64,000 bases of DNA, from NCBI GenBank assembly GCA_037445025.1, contig JBBILI010000030.1, forward strand, positions 7,671-71,670, in the 5' to 3' direction. How positions within the stretch are numbered: the first letter of the stretch is position 1; the number at the start of each line of letters is the position of its first letter. Both the position numbers and the translations under genes were made by a program. This stretch comes from CAIQQQ01 sp037445025 (lineage in GTDB: Bacteria > Pseudomonadota > Alphaproteobacteria > Acetobacterales > Acetobacteraceae). The notes beneath the pieces were generated by a model that was not told the origin of the DNA, did not search any database, and was given only the letters and a program-made list of their open reading frames with translations. This document shows, piece after piece, positions 1 to 8,303 of the stretch.

Positions 1-2
1 GC

Positions 3-743
3 CTGGAGCTGCGCAAGCTGTCCAAGGCGGAGATCGCCACGCGCACCCGCCAGATGCTTGATGTGGTGAAGCTGGGCCCGCTTGCCGACCGCTATCCCGG
101 CGAGCTGTCCGGCGGCCAGCAGCAGCGCGTGGCGCTGGCGCGGGCCATCGTCATCGCGCCGGAGGTGCTGCTGCTCGACGAGCCGCTGTCCAATCTCGAC
201 GCCAATCTGCGCGAGGAGATGCGCAGCGAGATCCGCCGCCTGCACGACGAATTCCGCATCACCACGGTCTACGTCACCCACGACCAGTCCGAGGCGATGG
301 TGACGTCGGACCGCATCGTGGTGATGAACCAGGGCCGCATCGAACAGGTCGATGACCCGGTCTCGCTGTACACACGGCCGCAGACGCGTTTCGTGGCCGG
401 CTTCATCGGCCGCACCAACTTTCTCGACGGGGTGAGCAATGGCAGTTCGATCCGGTTTCCCGGGTTCGCGGTGCCGACCGACCTGCCGGCGGGACCGGCC
501 AGCTTCTCGGTGCGGCCGCAGAGTGTGGCGCTGCACGGGGTGCGCGGTGACGGTCCGGGCTGGTGGGTGCGCGGGCGTGTGGTGGAGCGCGCCTATCTCG
601 GCGAATACTGGGACTACGGTGTTCAGCCGGACGGCGGACAGGTGCTGCGGGTGACCGCAGCACCGTCCGTGATACTCACGCAAGGCCACGAGATCTGGCT
701 GTGCATCGGCGCCAGCCAGGCGGCGCGGATCCCGCCCGCCTGA
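3..743 (+). CDS. ABC transporter ATP-binding protein, PotA/FbpC/UgpC type (5' end missing)
   Basis: Cytoplasmic ATPase of a binding-protein-dependent importer. The reading frame is open from base 3, so the N-terminus with Walker A lies outside the window; 246 residues remain. Visible are the signature LSGGQQQRVALARA, Walker B LLLLDEP-like segment (VLLLDEPLSNLD), the switch histidine in THDQSEAM, and then the FVAGFIGRTNF stretch that opens the C-terminal TOBE regulatory domain of the spermidine/iron/glycerol-3-phosphate family. The substrate cannot be told because the permease and binding protein genes are not in view. The gene ends just before a convergent cytochrome gene. Confidence 0.93.
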   Translation: MELRKLSKAEIATRTRQMLDVVKLGPLADRYPGELSGGQQQRVALARAIVIAPEVLLLDEPLSNLDANLREEMRSEIRRLHDEFRITTVYVTHDQSEAMVTSDRIVVMNQGRIEQVDDPVSLYTRPQTRFVAGFIGRTNFLDGVSNGSSIRFPGFAVPTDLPAGPASFSVRPQSVALHGVRGDGPGWWVRGRVVERAYLGEYWDYGVQPDGGQVLRVTAAPSVILTQGHEIWLCIGASQAARIPPA

Positions 744-749
744 CCCGTC

Positions 750-1202
750 TCAGCGGTTGCGGTAGGCCCGATGGCAGGCGCCGCAGGTGCCGCCGGTGAC
801 CTTGAACTGATCGGCGAAACCGGCGTCGTCACCAGCCTTGGCCAGCGACGCGAGCTTGTCGACGGCGACCTCATAGTTGGTGGAAGCCTTGATGAAGCCG
901 GCGCGGTCGCTCCAGATCTCCGGCTTCGCCTTGGTGTTGCCGCCGGTCTCGGTGCCCTCGGGGAACAGCGTCTGCAGGCGGTGGGCGCGCGCGGAGAATT
1001 CATCCATCAGCGGCACCAGTGTCGAGACGGATGTCTTGTCGGCGATGGCCTTTTTCAGCGCGTCGGCGATGTCGCCCACCCGCTTCTGGTTGGCCTGACG
1101 ATCCTGGATGATCTCCAGAGGCGTGGCGGCGAGCGCCGGCAACGTGGCGAGGGCAGCGGTGAAGCAAAGGGCGCGCACGATCGGCTTGAAGGATGAGGGC
1201 AT
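750..1202 (-). CDS. Class II cytochrome c (cytochrome c' family), periplasmic
   Basis: A 150-residue protein with an N-terminal hydrophobic signal peptide ending around the ALAA site at residues 22-25. It has a single heme c attachment motif CGACH at residues 140-144, right at the C-terminus, followed by HRAYRNR. A C-terminal CxxCH in an all-helical 150-residue exported protein is the hallmark of cytochrome c'/c-556, which bind heme in a four-helix bundle. Members act in electron transfer or NO/CO binding; which applies here is unknown. It is divergent from the LOG gene and convergent with the ABC gene. Confidence 0.88.
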   Translation of the reverse strand: MPSSFKPIVRALCFTAALATLPALAATPLEIIQDRQANQKRVGDIADALKKAIADKTSVSTLVPLMDEFSARAHRLQTLFPEGTETGGNTKAKPEIWSDRAGFIKASTNYEVAVDKLASLAKAGDDAGFADQFKVTGGTCGACHRAYRNR

Positions 1203-1330
1203 GACGACTCCGGAAAGATGGAACGGAAGCAGACACCGCGGCGCCGTTGCGAAACCGCAGAGTGGAGAATTTGTATCTTTTCCTGTCTATCAAGGCTCGT
1301 GACGAATCGAAAAGACGGACGGAGAAAAGA

Positions 1331-1909
1331 ATGGCGGACATTCGATCGGCGGCCGTGTTCTGCGGGGCGAGTTTCGGCGAGCTGCCGCAATGGCGGGAGG
1401 CGGCGCTGGCGCTTGGCGCGGGCCTGGCGGCGCGGGGCATCAGGCTGGTCTATGGCGGGGGCAGTCTTGGGCTGATGGGGGCCGTGGCGGAGGGAACGCG
1501 CGGCGCGGGCGGGGCCATCAGCGGGGTGATCCCGGGTTTTCTGATCCGCCGCGAGGCGCCGGCCGAGGATATCGCGAAGTTCGAGGTCACCGACACGATG
1601 CATGCGCGCAAGCAGCGCATGTTCGAACTGGCGGATTGCTTCATCTCCATGCCCGGCGGCCTCGGCACGCTCGACGAGACGTTCGAGATTCTCACCTGGA
1701 AGCAGCTGGCGCTGCACGACAAGCCGATCCTGATCTGTGACGTGGCGGGCTCGGCGGGGCCGCTGATCGCTGCGATCGAGGCGACGATCGCGATGGGTTT
1801 TGCCAAGCCGGCTGTCCGCGCGCTGTTCGAGGTGATCCGCGGCGTGCCGGCGCTGTTGGAGCGGCTGGACTCGCTGCGCCAAGGCCATGACGCGCTGGGC
1901 CCCGTTTAA
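1331..1909 (+). CDS. LOG family protein (nucleoside 5'-monophosphate phosphoribohydrolase-like, TIGR00730)
   Basis: A 192-residue Rossmann-like protein. The start at ATG 1331 is chosen because GGAG lies 6 bases upstream and the conserved AVFCGAS strand begins at residue 7; an upstream in-frame ATG at 1247 would add 28 unconserved residues. It carries GGGSLGLMG near residues 42-50 and the family signature PGGLGTLDE at 108-116, which holds the catalytic glutamate. LOG proteins cleave AMP or cytokinin ribotides to base plus ribose 5-phosphate. In bacteria the physiological substrate is often unknown, so the name is by family only. Confidence 0.92.
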   Translation: MADIRSAAVFCGASFGELPQWREAALALGAGLAARGIRLVYGGGSLGLMGAVAEGTRGAGGAISGVIPGFLIRREAPAEDIAKFEVTDTMHARKQRMFELADCFISMPGGLGTLDETFEILTWKQLALHDKPILICDVAGSAGPLIAAIEATIAMGFAKPAVRALFEVIRGVPALLERLDSLRQGHDALGPV

Positions 1910-1956
1910 TGCATCTTGCTCTCGCGCAGAGGGGGAGCTACAAGCCGCCCCTCGGT

Positions 1957-2033
1957 CGGAGCGTAGCTCAGCCTGGTAGAGCACTGTGTTCGGGACGCAG
2001 GGGCCGGAGGTTCGAATCCTCTCGCTCCGACCA
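1957..2033 (+). tRNA. tRNA-Pro (anticodon CGG)
   Basis: A 77-base cloverleaf. The acceptor arms CGGAGCG (1957-1963) and CGCTCCG (2023-2029) pair perfectly, followed by A and an encoded CCA. The D arm contains TAGCTCAGCCTGGTAGAGC. The anticodon stem CTGTG/CGCAG carries the loop TTCGGGA, giving anticodon CGG. The T arm has GGTTCGAATCC. It decodes proline codon CCG, an abundant codon in a GC-rich genome. IS-like sequence lies about 50 bases downstream. Confidence 0.96.
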
Positions 2034-2054
2034 ATTTGCCGGATCTCCTGCCCG

Positions 2055-2081
2055 GTGTATTCCCGCTGTCGCGGGGATGAA
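2055..2081 (+). repeat. Single palindrome resembling a type I-E CRISPR repeat (degenerate)
   Basis: The sequence begins GTGTATTCCCGC, has a 4-base loop TGTC, and ends GCGGGGATGAA. Type I-E repeats commonly read GTGTTCCCCGC, a short loop, GCGGGGATGAAC. There is one copy only, with no spacer array and no cas gene nearby, and it stops where the IS21-like end begins. It could equally be a hairpin after the tRNA gene. Confidence 0.3.
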
Positions 2082-2135
2082 TTTATCGGCGAAATCGCAG
2101 CGACATTAAGACTTTATCGGCAAAGATCAGCGACA
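2082..2135 (+). mobile_element. IS21-family-like terminal fragment with two internal end repeats
   Basis: Two near-identical units lie in tandem: TTTATCGGCGAAATCGCAGC followed by GACA (2082-2105), and TTTATCGGCAAAGATCAGC followed by GACA (2113-2135). Read on the minus strand they begin TGTCGCTG and contain GCCGATAAA, which matches the multiple end repeats I recall for IS21-group elements. No transposase gene remains. I read this as the right-hand scar of a deleted element next to tRNA-Pro. Family assignment is from memory of end sequences. Confidence 0.5.
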
Positions 2136-2269
2136 CTGTGCTTGGAACGCTCCCTTGTTGGGCGGTCTGGCCCGCTTAGGGGGTCGCTGCGCTGCACCTT
2201 TTGCCGTCAATGTCGGTTGTTGCCGTGGCCCTTGGCCGTGGCGTCATCCGCTGAAATCGTCCGGAGCAC

Positions 2270-2695
2270 ATGACCAATCTCGTTCTCGAACTGCGTGCGG
2301 GCGACCTCATGGTCATCAATGGCGCACCCATCCGTTTTCGCACCAAGGCGCGGATCGAACTGGCGTCTCGCGCCCGCTTTCTGTTCGGCAAGCAGATCAT
2401 GACGGTGGAACAGGCCAACAGCCCGGCCAGGCGCATCTATTTCATGCTGCAGACCGCCTATCTCGGCGAGGCGGATGAGGCACCGCCGAGGCTCGCCATC
2501 GCGCGTGAGCTGACCGAGGAATACCAGGGGGTGACGACGTCCCTGATGGCGCGGGAGATTCTGGAGCGGGCCATGCGGGCGGCGGAGATGGGCGATTATT
2601 ATCGGGCGCTGAAGCTGCTTAAGCGAATCATACGCCATGAGGATTCAGTGCTCGGGCATGATCGGGCGGAGGAGGGGTTAGAGGGGGGGCAGTGA
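2270..2695 (+). CDS. flbT: FlbT family flagellin synthesis post-transcriptional regulator
   Basis: A 141-residue protein. The opening LVLELRAGDLMVINGAPIRF, the central IMTVEQANSPARRIYFMLQT and the later YYRALKLLKRII segment are those of FlbT. In Caulobacter this protein binds the 5' leader of flagellin mRNA and represses its translation until the hook is built. No flagellin or flaF gene is adjacent in this window, which is unusual because flbT often sits in a flagellar cluster. The gene ends two bases before copy 1 of the composite hairpin element and is convergent with apt. Confidence 0.93.
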   Translation: MTNLVLELRAGDLMVINGAPIRFRTKARIELASRARFLFGKQIMTVEQANSPARRIYFMLQTAYLGEADEAPPRLAIARELTEEYQGVTTSLMAREILERAMRAAEMGDYYRALKLLKRIIRHEDSVLGHDRAEEGLEGGQ

Positions 2696-2815
2696 AGCGG
2701 TTCTTTTTTGAAAAAAAGAACCAAAAAACTTTCTGCCGGCTGACGCCAACCTTCGGAAAGTGTGTACCCAAGGGATAAAAGTCTTTTGCTTCTTTTCTTC
2801 AGAAAAGAAGTGCTT
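2696..2815. repeat. Composite paired-hairpin element, copy 1 (type A end left, type B end right)
   Basis: It starts one base after the flbT stop and ends just before the apt stop. The left hairpin has arms GGTTCTTTTTT/AAAAAAAGAACC; the right hairpin has arms CTTCTTTTCT/AGAAAAGAAG. Inside, AAAAAACTTT and ATAAAAGTCTTTTG face each other, so the whole element is also a loose inverted repeat around a GC-rich core. It is strongly AT-rich against a GC-rich background and probably works as a bidirectional terminator between convergent genes. Confidence 0.85.
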
Positions 2816-2820
2816 GCCTT

Positions 2821-3345
2821 CTATGAATCATAACTGATCAACGACGCAAACGGTACATCAAGCCTTGCGCGCCCGTTGAGAAACGTCAGCTCGATCAGCG
2901 CCACAGCGCCCACCACCTCTGCGCCCACCTTGCGCAGCAGATTGATCGACGCCTGCAGGGTGCCGCCGGTGGCCAGCAGATCGTCCACCACCACCACGCG
3001 CTGCCCGGGCTGCACCGCGTCGGCCTGGATCTGAATCCGGTCCGAGCCGTATTCCAGCGCATAATCGAGGCTGATCGTCTCGCCCGGCAGCTTGCCCGGC
3101 TTGCGCACCATCACGAAGCCGCAACCCAGCTTCAGCGCCAGCGGTGCCGCCATCAGAAAGCCGCGGGATTCGATGCCGGCCAGCAGATCCGGCTGAAAGC
3201 CGCGCACCAGATTGGCCATCCGCCCGCTCGCGACCTGCCAGGCGTCGGCATGCCGCAGCAGCGTGGAGATGTCGTAGAAGAGAATGCCGGGCTTTGGGAA
3301 ATCTGGAATGCCCCGAATATGCGCTTTGAGATCCATCGACGGCAT
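2821..3345 (-). CDS. apt: Adenine phosphoribosyltransferase
   Basis: A 174-residue type I phosphoribosyltransferase that makes AMP from adenine and PRPP in purine salvage. The N-terminus has the APT segment IPDFPKPGILFYDIS (residues 13-27). ESRGF near 59-63 and the PRPP-binding loop VVVVDDLLATGGTL at about 117-130 are intact, and length matches the family. A second start at Met4 (3336) is possible. The 3' end meets composite element copy 1. Confidence 0.97.
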   Translation of the reverse strand: MPSMDLKAHIRGIPDFPKPGILFYDISTLLRHADAWQVASGRMANLVRGFQPDLLAGIESRGFLMAAPLALKLGCGFVMVRKPGKLPGETISLDYALEYGSDRIQIQADAVQPGQRVVVVDDLLATGGTLQASINLLRKVGAEVVGAVALIELTFLNGRARLDVPFASLISYDS

Positions 3346-3450
3346 CCTTTCCCCCGGCGTGATGACTGCAGGCGGGAGCGCGGGATGTCTGGTCCTGCCG
3401 TGCGGACTCGTCCTATCGCCATGTCACACGGTGGCGCAAGCGCCGAAGGG

Positions 3451-4722
3451 TCAGGCCGCTTTGGTGACCGGCACGATTCCAGGACCCATGGCCCGATCCA
3501 GCATCCGCCCGAAGGCCTGGAACACGCGGCGCATCTGCGGCGGCTTGTACGGAAACAGCGAGGCTGGATCGAGCAGGTGCACGATCGCGGCCATTTCGAC
3601 CTCGAACAGCAGCAGCCGCCCATCGGGCGCCTGCGCACAGTCGAGCACCATGTAGTCCAGACCCAGACCCTCCTGCAGGGCGGCGAAGGCGGTTGCGTGG
3701 CGCAGGGCGAACTCGCTCTCGAAGGCGGCCATGGCGGCGGCCTCCTCGGCGCGTTTGGCCGCGTCATGGTCCATGCCGGCATTGAGGTAGTGGATCATCC
3801 AATGGTCCGACACGCCCATGTGGCACAGGAACGCCTCGCCCTGGATCAGCGCCACCCGCCGCTTGCGGTAGAGCCCATCGGCATCCCGGTAGTCGACGAA
3901 GCGGGTCAGATCGAACTGCGCGCCAGGCGTTGCATCCAGATAGGCGCGCAGCGCCGCGGCATCCGCCACCCGCTCCAGGCTGGCGCCGGCATGGGCCCCG
4001 TGCTGACGCACCAGCAGCGGCCAAGCGCCGCCGTCGCACAGTTTGGGGTGATCCTCACCCCCGTCCAGCCGCGCGGCCAGTGCCGCCCGTGTGAGGCTCA
4101 CGACTGGAGGCGCATAGACGCCGGGCGCATCGGCGAAGCAGGCGGCGATGCCGGCGCGGGTGAGGTCCTCGATCCGGCCGCAGGCGAGCCGGTTGGGGTC
4201 GTTGAGCACCGGGCGTGGCCAGTTGCGCAACAGCTCGGCACAGCGATGCAGGGCGACCGGATCGAGATCGCTCGCCACACAGAAGGCGACGTCGTGGTCC
4301 GGCAGGGCCGCCGGCAGAATGCCGTCCTCGGTGAGGAAGAGCACGTCCAGCTGAACGTCGAGATGGGCGGTGATGAACTCGATCGGCAGGTTCATCTGCA
4401 GGTCGCCGGAGGCGGCGATGGCCAGGACCCGGATCGGCCGGGCCGAGAGTGGGCCGCCATGGACGCGAAAGAGCCGGCAGCGTGTCAGCAGGTCCCGCTG
4501 CAGCTGCAGGCCCAACTCGTTCTGGCGCATCAGCATGGCAAGCGTCGCCGTGTCATACAGCGCACCGTAGAGCGCCTGCTCGCTGGCAAAGGGGCCCGAC
4601 AATTCCGCCAACAGCGTCTGCGTCTCCACCCCTGCCAACAGCGAGGCGGTCAGTCGTTCTGCCCCGCGCACCAGCGGCGGCGCAAGGTCGCTGGCCAGAA
4701 TGGGTCCGTCCGTCTGCACCAT
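3451..4722 (-). CDS. Uncharacterised ATP-grasp-like protein
   Basis: A 423-residue cytoplasmic protein without signal peptide or membrane segment. The middle contains a preATP-grasp-like stretch (RPVLNDPNRLACGRIEDLTR). The C-terminal third contains YRKRRVALIQGEAFLCHMGV, GLDYMVLDCAQAPDGRLLLF and the FEVEMAAIVHLLD strand, the spacing of metal- and ATP-binding acidic residues in ATP-grasp ligases. No substrate can be assigned. It lies upstream of apt and downstream, on the same strand, of the transglutaminase and circularly permuted ATP-grasp genes, so it may belong with them. ATP-grasp membership is inferred from motif style. Confidence 0.65.
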   Translation of the reverse strand: MVQTDGPILASDLAPPLVRGAERLTASLLAGVETQTLLAELSGPFASEQALYGALYDTATLAMLMRQNELGLQLQRDLLTRCRLFRVHGGPLSARPIRVLAIAASGDLQMNLPIEFITAHLDVQLDVLFLTEDGILPAALPDHDVAFCVASDLDPVALHRCAELLRNWPRPVLNDPNRLACGRIEDLTRAGIAACFADAPGVYAPPVVSLTRAALAARLDGGEDHPKLCDGGAWPLLVRQHGAHAGASLERVADAAALRAYLDATPGAQFDLTRFVDYRDADGLYRKRRVALIQGEAFLCHMGVSDHWMIHYLNAGMDHDAAKRAEEAAAMAAFESEFALRHATAFAALQEGLGLDYMVLDCAQAPDGRLLLFEVEMAAIVHLLDPASLFPYKPPQMRRVFQAFGRMLDRAMGPGIVPVTKAA

Positions 4723-4792
4723 ACCATCTCCCTGTCAGTCCGCGCAGACTGTCCCCAGGAGATGAAAAAACGGCTAATATGACAGGGTTGTA

Positions 4793-5665
4793 TCAGATTG
4801 CTTCAAGATCCACGCCGACCGACACGCTGTGGCGTCCGCCGCCGAGGATCACGCCGCGCACCGGGCTGATGTCGCCGTAGTCCCGGCCCCAGGCCAGCAC
4901 CACGTGCTCGTCGCGCACCACGAGGTTGTTGGTGGGATCCAGATCGACCCAGCCATGCTGCGGCCCCATCCAGGCGCCCACCCAGGCATGCGACTGGTCG
5001 GCCCCGCGGCGCGGCGTCACGCCTGGCGGCGGCTTGGTGCGCAGATAGCCTGACACGTAGCGCGCCGGCAGCCCATGCGCCCGCAGGGCCGCGATCATCA
5101 GGTGGGTGAAGTCCTGGCACACGCCGGCACGCTGGGCGAGCACCTTGGAGACCGGCGTGTTGATGCTGGTGACGCCGGATTTGAACGCGAACTCCCGCCG
5201 GATGCGGGCGTTCAGATCGAGCAGCGCCTCCAGGATCGGCCGGCCTGGGGGAAAGCTCGGCGCGGCATAGGCGAAGGCGAGCGGCTCGGCCGGCACCATT
5301 GGGCTGTCGAAGGAGAACTCGGCCGCTTCCCACGCGTCATGCCCGCCGGCGCGCGCGGCCGCCGCCACCAGTTCCCAGGCAGGCGTCTCGCCGGGTGGCG
5401 GCGGCGGCGCGAACCCCACCTCGACCTCGGCCGACACCGTGACCTCGAACCGGTCGTGCGGCTGGTCGAGGAACATCCAGGCGACGTTGTTGCCGAAATG
5501 ATCTCGGCTGGCATGGCTGCGGGTGGGGCTCGGCGTGGCCGTCAGCTTCGCGTCCAGCACGGTCTGGCCGGGCAGGCTGCGCGGCGCCAGGTGCAGCATG
5601 TGGCTGGCGAGGTCCACCTTGTCGGCATAGGTGTAGGTGGTGGTGTGGCCCACGCGGTATTTCAT
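4793..5665 (-). CDS. Transglutaminase-like protease family protein with bacterial transglutaminase N-terminal domain
   Basis: A 290-residue protein starting MKYRVGHTTTYTY, the usual opening of the bacterial transglutaminase N-terminal beta domain. The core carries a complete papain-like triad: Cys183 in GVCQDFTHL, His226 in SHAWVGAW and Asp243 in DLDPTNN. Its ATG (5663-5665) overlaps the stop of the upstream ATP-grasp/alpha-E gene in an ATGA, so the two are translationally coupled. The family is a recurrent neighbour of that protein in proteobacteria, and the joint function is thought to involve peptide synthesis or modification but is not settled. Confidence 0.92.
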   Translation of the reverse strand: MKYRVGHTTTYTYADKVDLASHMLHLAPRSLPGQTVLDAKLTATPSPTRSHASRDHFGNNVAWMFLDQPHDRFEVTVSAEVEVGFAPPPPPGETPAWELVAAAARAGGHDAWEAAEFSFDSPMVPAEPLAFAYAAPSFPPGRPILEALLDLNARIRREFAFKSGVTSINTPVSKVLAQRAGVCQDFTHLMIAALRAHGLPARYVSGYLRTKPPPGVTPRRGADQSHAWVGAWMGPQHGWVDLDPTNNLVVRDEHVVLAWGRDYGDISPVRGVILGGGRHSVSVGVDLEAI

Positions 5666-8187
5666 GCCACGCCTTTCAGGGCGATGATTTCGGCGGCATC
5701 GGCGCTCATGCCCAGGGTCTGCGCGACCGGCAGCAGCGCGAAGTAACGCCGCGTGATGCGGTCGGACAGCGCGGCGATGCCGGCGCTGATGCCCGAGAAA
5801 TGCTCGGGAAGGGCCGAGGCGGCGACCGCCTGGTCGGGGGCTTCCAGCACGCCCTGTACCAGCGCCTCGACCTCGGCCAGCAGCCCGGCCGCGGCCCCGG
5901 CCAGCTGCTCGCGGCCGGGGCCGGTCGCGGTCAGCTCGTCGAGCAGCCCGTGCATGGCGACGAGCTGGAAGGCGAGGCCGCGCGGGTTGCCCTGGTCGGC
6001 CAGCACCAGATCGAGCACCGGCGCCGGCTGCAGCACATTGAGATAGCGACTGCGATAGGTGATGGCGCTGTCGCACAGCTCCAGCACCAGCCGCAGCCCG
6101 GTCTCGATGCGCGGCGGCGGCTGGTCGATGGCGATGGCGACCTCGCTGGCCACCTCCTGCGCCCGCTCCACCCGGCGTCCGAGATCGAGGAACAGCCAGC
6201 CGCCGCCGCGCACCATGCTCTCGGCCGCCACACCGGCCACCGCCGTGGAATAGCGCAGGATGCTCACCATGGCATGGCTCAGCCCGTCCAGGCTGCGGCC
6301 CACCAGCGCGGCATCGGCGCGCACCGTGCGCAGCGCCTGGGTGAAGGTGGCGTACATGTCCCCGGTCAGCCGGTCGCGCACGCTTTCGGTGAGCCGGCCA
6401 ACCTCGCCGAAATAGTCGAAGATCGCGCCGCCTTCGCGCACGCAAGCCAGCAGCGCCTCGGCCAGCGTGGAGGTCGCGGCGGGGGTGGCGGCCTCGGGGC
6501 GGATGCAGCCGGCCTCGGCCAAGCAGCGGGCGAGGGATTGCAGCTCGGCGATCTCGCGCGGTAGCAGCGCCGCCCCGCGTGCAAGCCTGGCGACGGCGGC
6601 GCGCACCAGCCGTGCGGCCCGCTCCAGGCGCTCCACATAGCGGCCAAGCCAGAACAGGTTGTCGGCCACCCGGCTCGGCAGATCGCCGCTGGCGCGGCGG
6701 ATGGCGAGCGTGCGCGCCGGCATCACCGGCGGGCCCACGATATCGCCGCGGTCCTCGTTGAGCACCCACACATCCTTGGACAGGCCGCCGCGCGGCAGAT
6801 GGCCGGCGAGCCGGTCGTGCTCCTCCATCACCCGCGCCAGGCCGCCCTGCAGCGCCTGCCACCTTGTGCCGTCATGCACCATGAACAGCCGCATCACCAC
6901 CGGGCGCGGGGCCAGATGGTCACCGTCGAGGCAGGGCGCCATCGAGGGCTGGATCGCGGCCGAGGCCGCCCAGTCCCAGGGGCGCGACTCGATGCGCGCG
7001 AGCAGCGCCGTGCGGTCCTGGGGCGAGAGGGTGAGCGGGGCGATCGACTGGGCGCTGCCGTCCATCGCGGGCCGGATCAGCCAGCGGCTCGGGTCCTGCT
7101 GCACCAGGCTGCGGGCCCGCTGCTCGCCCAGCCACATGGTCGGCACGGATTGCAGCAGCAGCCGTTCGTCGAGCAGACGCTGGCACAGGCCGGGCAGAAA
7201 GGCGCTGAGCGCCGGCGCCTCGACGGCACCCGAACCGGGGTCGTTGCTGATCCGCACGGCGCCGGTGCGGGCGGCGTCGAGCAGGCCGGGCACGCCGATC
7301 AGGCTGCCGGGCTCGAGCTCCAGCGGATCGATCATCCGTCCGTCGAGCCGGCGCAGCAGCACATCCACCTGCTGCAGGCCGCGCAGCGTCTTGATGAAGA
7401 CGGCGCCGCCGCGCACCGTGAGGTCGCCGCCCTCGACCAGCGCGCAGGACAGTTCGCGCGACAGATACATGTGCTCGAACCATTGCGGATGGCCGGTGCC
7501 GGGCGTCAGCAGCGCCACGGTCGGATTGGTGCGGTCGGATTGCTGAGCGGTCCCGCTTCCCCCTGGCGGCGCCATGCGGCGCAGGCTGTCCTGCCAGATG
7601 TCGAAGAACGGCCGGAGCTGGCGCACCTGCACCGGGCGGAACGCCTCGGGCATGACGCGCGCCAGCAGGCGGCGGTTCTCCCGCGCGAAGCCCACACCGG
7701 AGGCGCCGGCGGTGCGGTCGGCCAGGACGCGCCAGGCGCCGTCGGGGCCGCGCAGCAGGTCGGCCGCGTAGAACTGCAGGCGCGACGGAGTCGTCATGAA
7801 GCGGCCGGCGCGCATGAAGGCGGGGTTGGCGAAGGCCAGGGCCGGCGGCAGCGTGCCGTCGGCGAGCAATGTCTGGGGACCGTAGAGATCGTCCAGCACC
7901 GCTTCGAGCAGCCTGGCGCGCTGGGCCAGGCCCTGTTCCAGTTCGGCGAATTCGCGGGCGGGGATCGGCAGCGGCACCGGATCGCACCGCCAGGCCAGGG
8001 CGGTGGCGCTGGCGCCGGGCAGCACGGACGTCACGCCTTCTTCCTCGAAGGCGCGGTCGAGTCGCATGGCACGCTCGCGCAGCCCGCCTTCGCCCAGGGC
8101 CGAGAAGGCGCCGATCAGGCTGCGCCAATGCGGACGCAGCCCGCCTTTGCCGTCCACCATCTCGTCCAGGGCAGCAGGGATCGTCAC
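5662..8187 (-). CDS. Circularly permuted ATP-grasp protein fused to alpha-E domain
   Basis: An 841-residue fusion. Roughly residues 1-480 match the circularly permuted ATP-grasp domain (formerly DUF404/DUF407), with features such as LYGPQTLLADGTLP, FYAADLLRGPDG and VLADRTAGASG. From about residue 505 the alpha-E (DUF403) helical domain begins with SRVADNLFWLGRYVERLERA and runs to the end. In many genomes these are two adjacent genes; here they are one. It overlaps the transglutaminase start by four bases. Family work predicts ATP-dependent peptide ligation linked to the transglutaminase partner, but no substrate is known. Confidence 0.92.
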   Translation of the reverse strand: MTIPAALDEMVDGKGGLRPHWRSLIGAFSALGEGGLRERAMRLDRAFEEEGVTSVLPGASATALAWRCDPVPLPIPAREFAELEQGLAQRARLLEAVLDDLYGPQTLLADGTLPPALAFANPAFMRAGRFMTTPSRLQFYAADLLRGPDGAWRVLADRTAGASGVGFARENRRLLARVMPEAFRPVQVRQLRPFFDIWQDSLRRMAPPGGSGTAQQSDRTNPTVALLTPGTGHPQWFEHMYLSRELSCALVEGGDLTVRGGAVFIKTLRGLQQVDVLLRRLDGRMIDPLELEPGSLIGVPGLLDAARTGAVRISNDPGSGAVEAPALSAFLPGLCQRLLDERLLLQSVPTMWLGEQRARSLVQQDPSRWLIRPAMDGSAQSIAPLTLSPQDRTALLARIESRPWDWAASAAIQPSMAPCLDGDHLAPRPVVMRLFMVHDGTRWQALQGGLARVMEEHDRLAGHLPRGGLSKDVWVLNEDRGDIVGPPVMPARTLAIRRASGDLPSRVADNLFWLGRYVERLERAARLVRAAVARLARGAALLPREIAELQSLARCLAEAGCIRPEAATPAATSTLAEALLACVREGGAIFDYFGEVGRLTESVRDRLTGDMYATFTQALRTVRADAALVGRSLDGLSHAMVSILRYSTAVAGVAAESMVRGGGWLFLDLGRRVERAQEVASEVAIAIDQPPPRIETGLRLVLELCDSAITYRSRYLNVLQPAPVLDLVLADQGNPRGLAFQLVAMHGLLDELTATGPGREQLAGAAAGLLAEVEALVQGVLEAPDQAVAASALPEHFSGISAGIAALSDRITRRYFALLPVAQTLGMSADAAEIIALKGVA

Positions 8188-8303
8188 GCGGTCATGTTTC
8201 CTTGTCTGGCCTGCGGCCCATGCGAAAGACCAAGGCTAACAGGGCGCGCATGCCCTGTCGCGCCCGAGGTGGGGCATCGGCACAACGATCCTGCAGAACG
8301 AAC

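Noticed and set aside
2055..2081. A CRISPR array
   Set aside because: Only one repeat-like unit is present, with no second repeat, no spacers and no cas genes in the window, so no CRISPR feature is called.
3250..4782. A 510-codon plus-strand ORF opposite the ATP-grasp-like gene
   Set aside because: It is a mirror frame of a GC-rich gene: His/Arg/Gln-rich with no motif, while the minus frame has protein-like composition.
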